Shown one piece after another: positions 61,234-64,000 of a stretch of 64,000 nucleotides of DNA (its first letter is position 1; each line of letters starts with the position of its first letter). Under the pieces are notes generated by a model, which made no database searches, had not been told where the DNA came from, and saw only the letters and a list, made by a program, of their open reading frames with translations. The stretch spans positions 62,001-126,000 of the forward strand of contig WNNJ02003641.1 of the NCBI GenBank assembly GCA_012934845.2, given 5' to 3'. This DNA comes from Pomphorhynchus laevis. Taxonomy: Eukaryota; Acanthocephala; Palaeacanthocephala; Echinorhynchida; Pomphorhynchidae. A program made the position numbers and the translations under genes.

Positions 61234-61653
61234 ACGTGTTCGCCGTCCTTATCGACAGCTCCGGCAGCGTCCGTTTCCACCACTGCCGCTGGCCGGCAAC
61301 AGGACGGCTGCATTTCCAGTCGACGATCTACCGTTCATCGTACGAAGCACACGGTATTTAAGAGTAGTCGATTTCGAGTTAAACAGCTTGATACCCCATC
61401 GACTGATATAGATGAAATTACTACAGATCTGAATCGTATTAAATTTAAAAGGCAGAACAAACGTGTCATTCGGGCTGATCGGAAACGACAACAACGTCTG
61501 ATCAAAGATTTAAGACATTCTGACGATACTGATGGTGTACATTTTTCAAGTATTGTGGAATCGACGAGTAATAAAAATCCTGCAAGCACAAGTCAAGATG
61601 ACGCTTCAAAGAGACGCCATGATCGTAATTCTACTAGGAAATGGCATCCCTAA
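61234..61653 (+). CDS. Unassigned open frame, basic, without ATG start (139 codons)
   Basis: It is open between a TAG at 61,231-61,233 and TAA at 61,651-61,653, with no methionine codon at its start, so it could be an exon or a piece of an ORF1. The protein starts TCSPSLSTAPAASVSTTAAG, has a basic central stretch RIKFKRQNKRVIRADRKRQQ (about 29 percent Lys/Arg) likely helical, and a polar end STSQDDASKRRHDRNSTRK. Local GC is higher than in the surroundings over its first 150 bp. I recognise no family. A DNA- or RNA-binding role would be only a guess from its charge. Confidence 0.35.
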   Translation, partial: TCSPSLSTAPAASVSTTAAGRQQDGCISSRRSTVHRTKHTVFKSSRFRVKQLDTPSTDIDEITTDLNRIKFKRQNKRVIRADRKRQQRLIKDLRHSDDTDGVHFSSIVESTSNKNPASTSQDDASKRRHDRNSTRKWHP

Positions 61654-61832
61654 ACATATCAATTAATAGATTGGGTTTCCAGTCGGCTGCAAAGCGTCGA
61701 AAGCATTTGTTGGCTTGCAGTCATAAATTCAAGAGATCAAAAACACTGAAAGAGTTAGCTTTATCACTTCGCGATTCCAGTAATAACGGTTGTAAAGTGC
61801 AAAAGGTTGTGTTATCAATGTTTGATAGTTAA
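61641..61832 (+). CDS. Unassigned small open frame (63 codons)
   Basis: MASLNISINRLGFQSAAKRR, then KFKRSKTLKELALSLRDSS and KVQKVVLSMFDS-stop. It overlaps the end of the previous frame by 13 bp in another frame, so the two could be one coding region with a frameshift. Basic, with no motif recognised. It may be chance. Confidence 0.25.
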   Translation: MASLNISINRLGFQSAAKRRKHLLACSHKFKRSKTLKELALSLRDSSNNGCKVQKVVLSMFDS

Positions 61833-61983
61833 CGTTTATATTTTCTTGATAATTTGGCCGCTATTTTTGTTGTTCACTGGTTGAAAAGATGTCTTGAATA
61901 TAAATACTTACAATCGTTTCATTTTTACGGAATTGGATGTTAACAAGCCATAACTAAAAATATAACAGCTTATTCCAGTTTAT

Positions 61984-62043
61984 TCCTGTCAGTTCCAGAT
62001 TTCTCTTGTCAGTTCCAGATTTTTCCTGTCAGTTCGAGATTTT
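61984..62043. repeat. 20-bp tandem repeat, three units
   Basis: Units of TCCTGTCAGTTCCAGATTTT type at about 61,984, 62,004 and 62,024, with 1-3 differences each. The core CAGTTCCAGAT is shared with the repeat before LINE-B ORF1 (35,754-35,826). Confidence 0.8.
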
Positions 62044-62109
62044 TCACTTCGTTCAATTTACTCACATGCATATTATCAACTTCTTTTGCTCCGGAACTTG
62101 TGATTGTAT

Positions 62110-63312
62110 ACTATCCTGGCTCAGCTGCCCCACACTTATGTTCTTTAACGACCTTGCTTATCTTCTTTCTCACTGTTCATAGTTTTATACTCCTTATTTT
62201 GTTCTCGGTCACTTTAGCATTCGAGCTGATCGCCCGGCTGACTTGACTTTATCATTCTAACTAAACTGTTTTTTTTGATTTTAACTATACATTACTTTCA
62301 CCAAGCCCCACTCATATTCTCGGCGGTGCTCTCGACATCATTGCTGTTTCTAACTACTCCAATGACTATACCTCTTTGTCAAATACTGATCCTGGTTTGT
62401 CAGATAGTTTCTTTGTCACTCTTATTCATCTCCATCCTCCTCTGTCTCCATTTTGACGCCCAGAAAACGTTGATTTGCCTTAATTTTTAATCTTCTTTCT
62501 TCCCTTCATCTTTCTCTGAATCCTAATAAATCAAAAATAATGTGGATCCTTCCTCGACGCATCAGCTTGGAACTCCCTCCGTTTCATTAAATTCTACAAT
62601 TCTTCATATAATTAATAATCTCGTTTTCATAGGCTTCCATTTCGACAACCAACTTTCACTTAAACCTTTCGTTTGAGATAAAGTACGCTCATCTACCTTG
62701 ATTCTCCGCAACCTCCGTCGAATTCGTAGATTAATCGATTTCTCTTTTATGACTATCATATATTCCCTAATTTTCTCAATACTTGATTACTGTCTTAGTA
62801 TATTTTCCAACTCACCTTAATCTATTTTTCTTCCACTACAACGCATCGTCACGTCATCCGTCCGAATTCTGTTCTGTCTTCGTCGTTTTAATCATACATC
62901 TTATCATATTGCTTCTATCGATTTGCCTTCCATTTATTGTCGTGTTCAAATTCGTCTTTTCCTCGTTGATTTCCTCCTTGTAACTTGTCATAACCCTTCA
63001 TTTATCAACCTTTCTTTTCTCGACAATTCTCGACCTGTTTATTGTTCCTTGCGTTCCCGTAATTCCTTTCTTTTACATGTTCTAAGCTACTCTACCTTTT
63101 TTGGCTTCCGCTCCTTCCTTGTGGATTATCTTCTCTCGTGGAATCATCTGCCCATTTATATACGCCAATCAACCTCCCTGCAGTTTTTCAAATGCCAAAT
63201 CCGATTACATTTAAACAATTTAACTAATTTATCTGTATGACTTATGCTGTTTTTGTTAGTTAGTGAACTTGTAAGCGTTCAGCTGGTATGCATTTGCAAC
63301 ATTAAATAAATT
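62110..63312 (+). mobile_element. LINE-C copy C5 with internal deletion
   Basis: On the plus strand the end of the endonuclease (HILGGALDIIAV, YTSLSNTDPGLSDSFFVTL, about 62,305-62,440) is joined at about 62,485 to the RT just after YADD (LHLSLNPNKSKIMWILPRR), and then continues to the C-terminus WNHLPIYIRQS...FKCQIRL and a decayed 3' hairpin (GTAAGCGTTCAGCTGGTATG). The missing piece includes RT motifs A, B and C. It belongs to the subfamily of copy C1. Several frame breaks. Confidence 0.8.
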
Positions 63313-63339
63313 ATTATTAGTATGCGTATCATTGCCGTC

Positions 63340-63895
63340 TTTCGTGTTGTTCGTGTTTTTAGGACAATGGTAATAAACCGTGTTGTTAAAGGTGGTTTTA
63401 TTACAGCTGACCTCGCTGAGTTTATACGGATTAACTTTTATCAACTTAAGATGAGCTCCATCCGCATCTTTCTGGACCTAGATTTGGAGGACAGAAATCG
63501 TCTTGTCTCTGCTAAACGTATGCTGGATGTAGGTCGAGGGTCGGATAATTTAACAATCTCGAATTTTCTGGTAGTGGGGCAACGTTTATTAATATACTGG
63601 AATCATCTATTGCTCATCATTTATTCAATCACTGGGATCCGTTATGGCGCAGCATTTATTAATACACTAGGATCCCCTATTGCGCATAGAGGAACCGTAC
63701 ATTGGTGTTCAAACCGTTCGCCACGTTCACCATTTTTCTTTACAGATTATAAATACCATAGAAACATATGTGGATTATCTTCGTATGCTAGTATTCCTTA
63801 GCAATAATAAAGCCTTACCACATGTAATTGCATGCCGTAGCACTTTAAATGTTATGTATTCTAATACTCGCAGTATCATGAACAAATTCAAATAA
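63340..63895 (+). mobile_element. LINE-I fragment: ORF1 end and endonuclease start
   Basis: The frame 63,322-63,801 contains RIFLDLDLEDRNRLVSAKRM, then GSDNLTISNFLVVGQR, the same ORF1-type domain end (D-L-E-x-R....AKR...DNLTIxNF) as in LINE-B and LINE-J. A 35-bp triplicated stretch follows. From about 63,830 STLNVMYSNTRSIMNKFK-stop gives the first endonuclease motif (N-V-x-Y-S-N-T-R-S). It is truncated on both sides. Confidence 0.6.
63585..63689. repeat. Three 35-bp tandem units inside LINE-I fragment
   Basis: Units start TTTATT at 63,585, 63,620 and 63,655 and share the pattern TTTATTAATACACTAGGATC. Each differs at several positions. It lies between the ORF1 end and the endonuclease start. 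Confidence 0.85.
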
Positions 63896-63982
63896 ATATA
63901 ATCACTTATTCAGTCTTAACCTCCTGATGTGGTAGCATACGGAACCATGGTTTGAATGTGATATCACTAACTATGAAATAAA

Positions 63983-64000
63983 AAAAGGATTTATTTTAAC
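63983..64000 (-). mobile_element. 3' terminus of another LINE-C copy, cut by window edge
   Basis: The last 18 bases, AAAGGATTTATTTTAAC, equal the 3' terminus of the LINE-C copy at 51,073 (AAAGGATTTATTTTAACGTG), so a further minus-strand copy probably begins here. Confidence 0.65.

Noticed and set aside
1-64000. LTR retrotransposon, retroviral, Polinton or other capsid-bearing remnants
   Set aside because: No protease, integrase, capsid or long terminal repeat was recognised. All RT motifs belong to LINE or Penelope-like types.
1-64000. CRISPR array, tRNA, rRNA or telomeric repeat
   Set aside because: No regularly spaced repeats with unique spacers, no cloverleaf found by eye, no rRNA-like conserved block and no telomeric hexamer array.

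Overview
This window looks like AT-rich, gene-poor DNA of an invertebrate animal. Most of the recognisable sequence is non-LTR retrotransposon debris, and there are no bacterial operon features. The lineage cannot be fixed from sequence alone. The only host coding sequence I recognise with some confidence is a damaged calreticulin-type fragment at about 7.03-7.57 kb, preceded by what looks like a 3' splice site. I recognise no LTR retrotransposon, retrovirus, Polinton, tRNA, rRNA or CRISPR array.

Three classes of retroelement dominate. (1) APE-type LINEs carry an EEP endonuclease and a reverse transcriptase (RT). I use working names: LINE-A (3.3-6.3 kb), LINE-B (two copies, about 20 and 36-40 kb), LINE-C (at least nine copies or fragments, sharing a 3'-end hairpin), LINE-F (43.9-46.7 kb), an RTE-like endonuclease piece (55.6-56.2 kb) and smaller fragments G, H, I and J. 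(2) LINEs with a C-terminal restriction-like endonuclease (RLE) occur as seven copies of one group (D1-D6 and D8) and one copy of a second group (E, 57.7-60.5 kb). Group D has an N-terminal cysteine cluster, an RT with a QGD...YADD core, a CCHC-like knuckle and the RLE fold. One copy, D3, keeps a 655-codon open frame. (3) A Penelope-like element (PLE) recurs as fragments near 3, 6.4, 23.4, 32, 33 and 48-50 kb. Its 3' region carries a conserved, apparently pseudoknotted RNA structure.

Layout: 0-3 kb decayed LINE-C. 3-7 kb a PLE split by LINE-A. 7-7.6 kb calreticulin remnant. 7.7-13.8 kb LINE-C copies and LINE-H. 13.9-25.8 kb a cluster of RLE LINEs, some in tail-to-head order, interrupted by LINE-B. 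25.8-27.4 kb an internally deleted LINE-C. 27.4-34.6 kb mostly AT-rich DNA with a fold-back repeat, a broken LINE-C and PLE scraps. 34.6-42.5 kb LINE-G, LINE-B and RLE copy D4. 43-46.7 kb LINE-F. 46.7-50 kb the PLE cluster. 50-57 kb LINE scraps and several inverted repeats, two families of which contain a hammerhead-like core. 57.4-60.5 kb RLE element E. 60.5-64 kb two unassigned open frames, LINE-C and a LINE ORF1 fragment.

The most interesting non-coding signals are the PLE pseudoknot, a perfect 118-bp inverted repeat carrying a CUGANGA/GAAA core on each strand, and a shared 3'-terminal motif and repeat tail on several RLE elements. All clade names are judged from motifs by eye, not from a tree.
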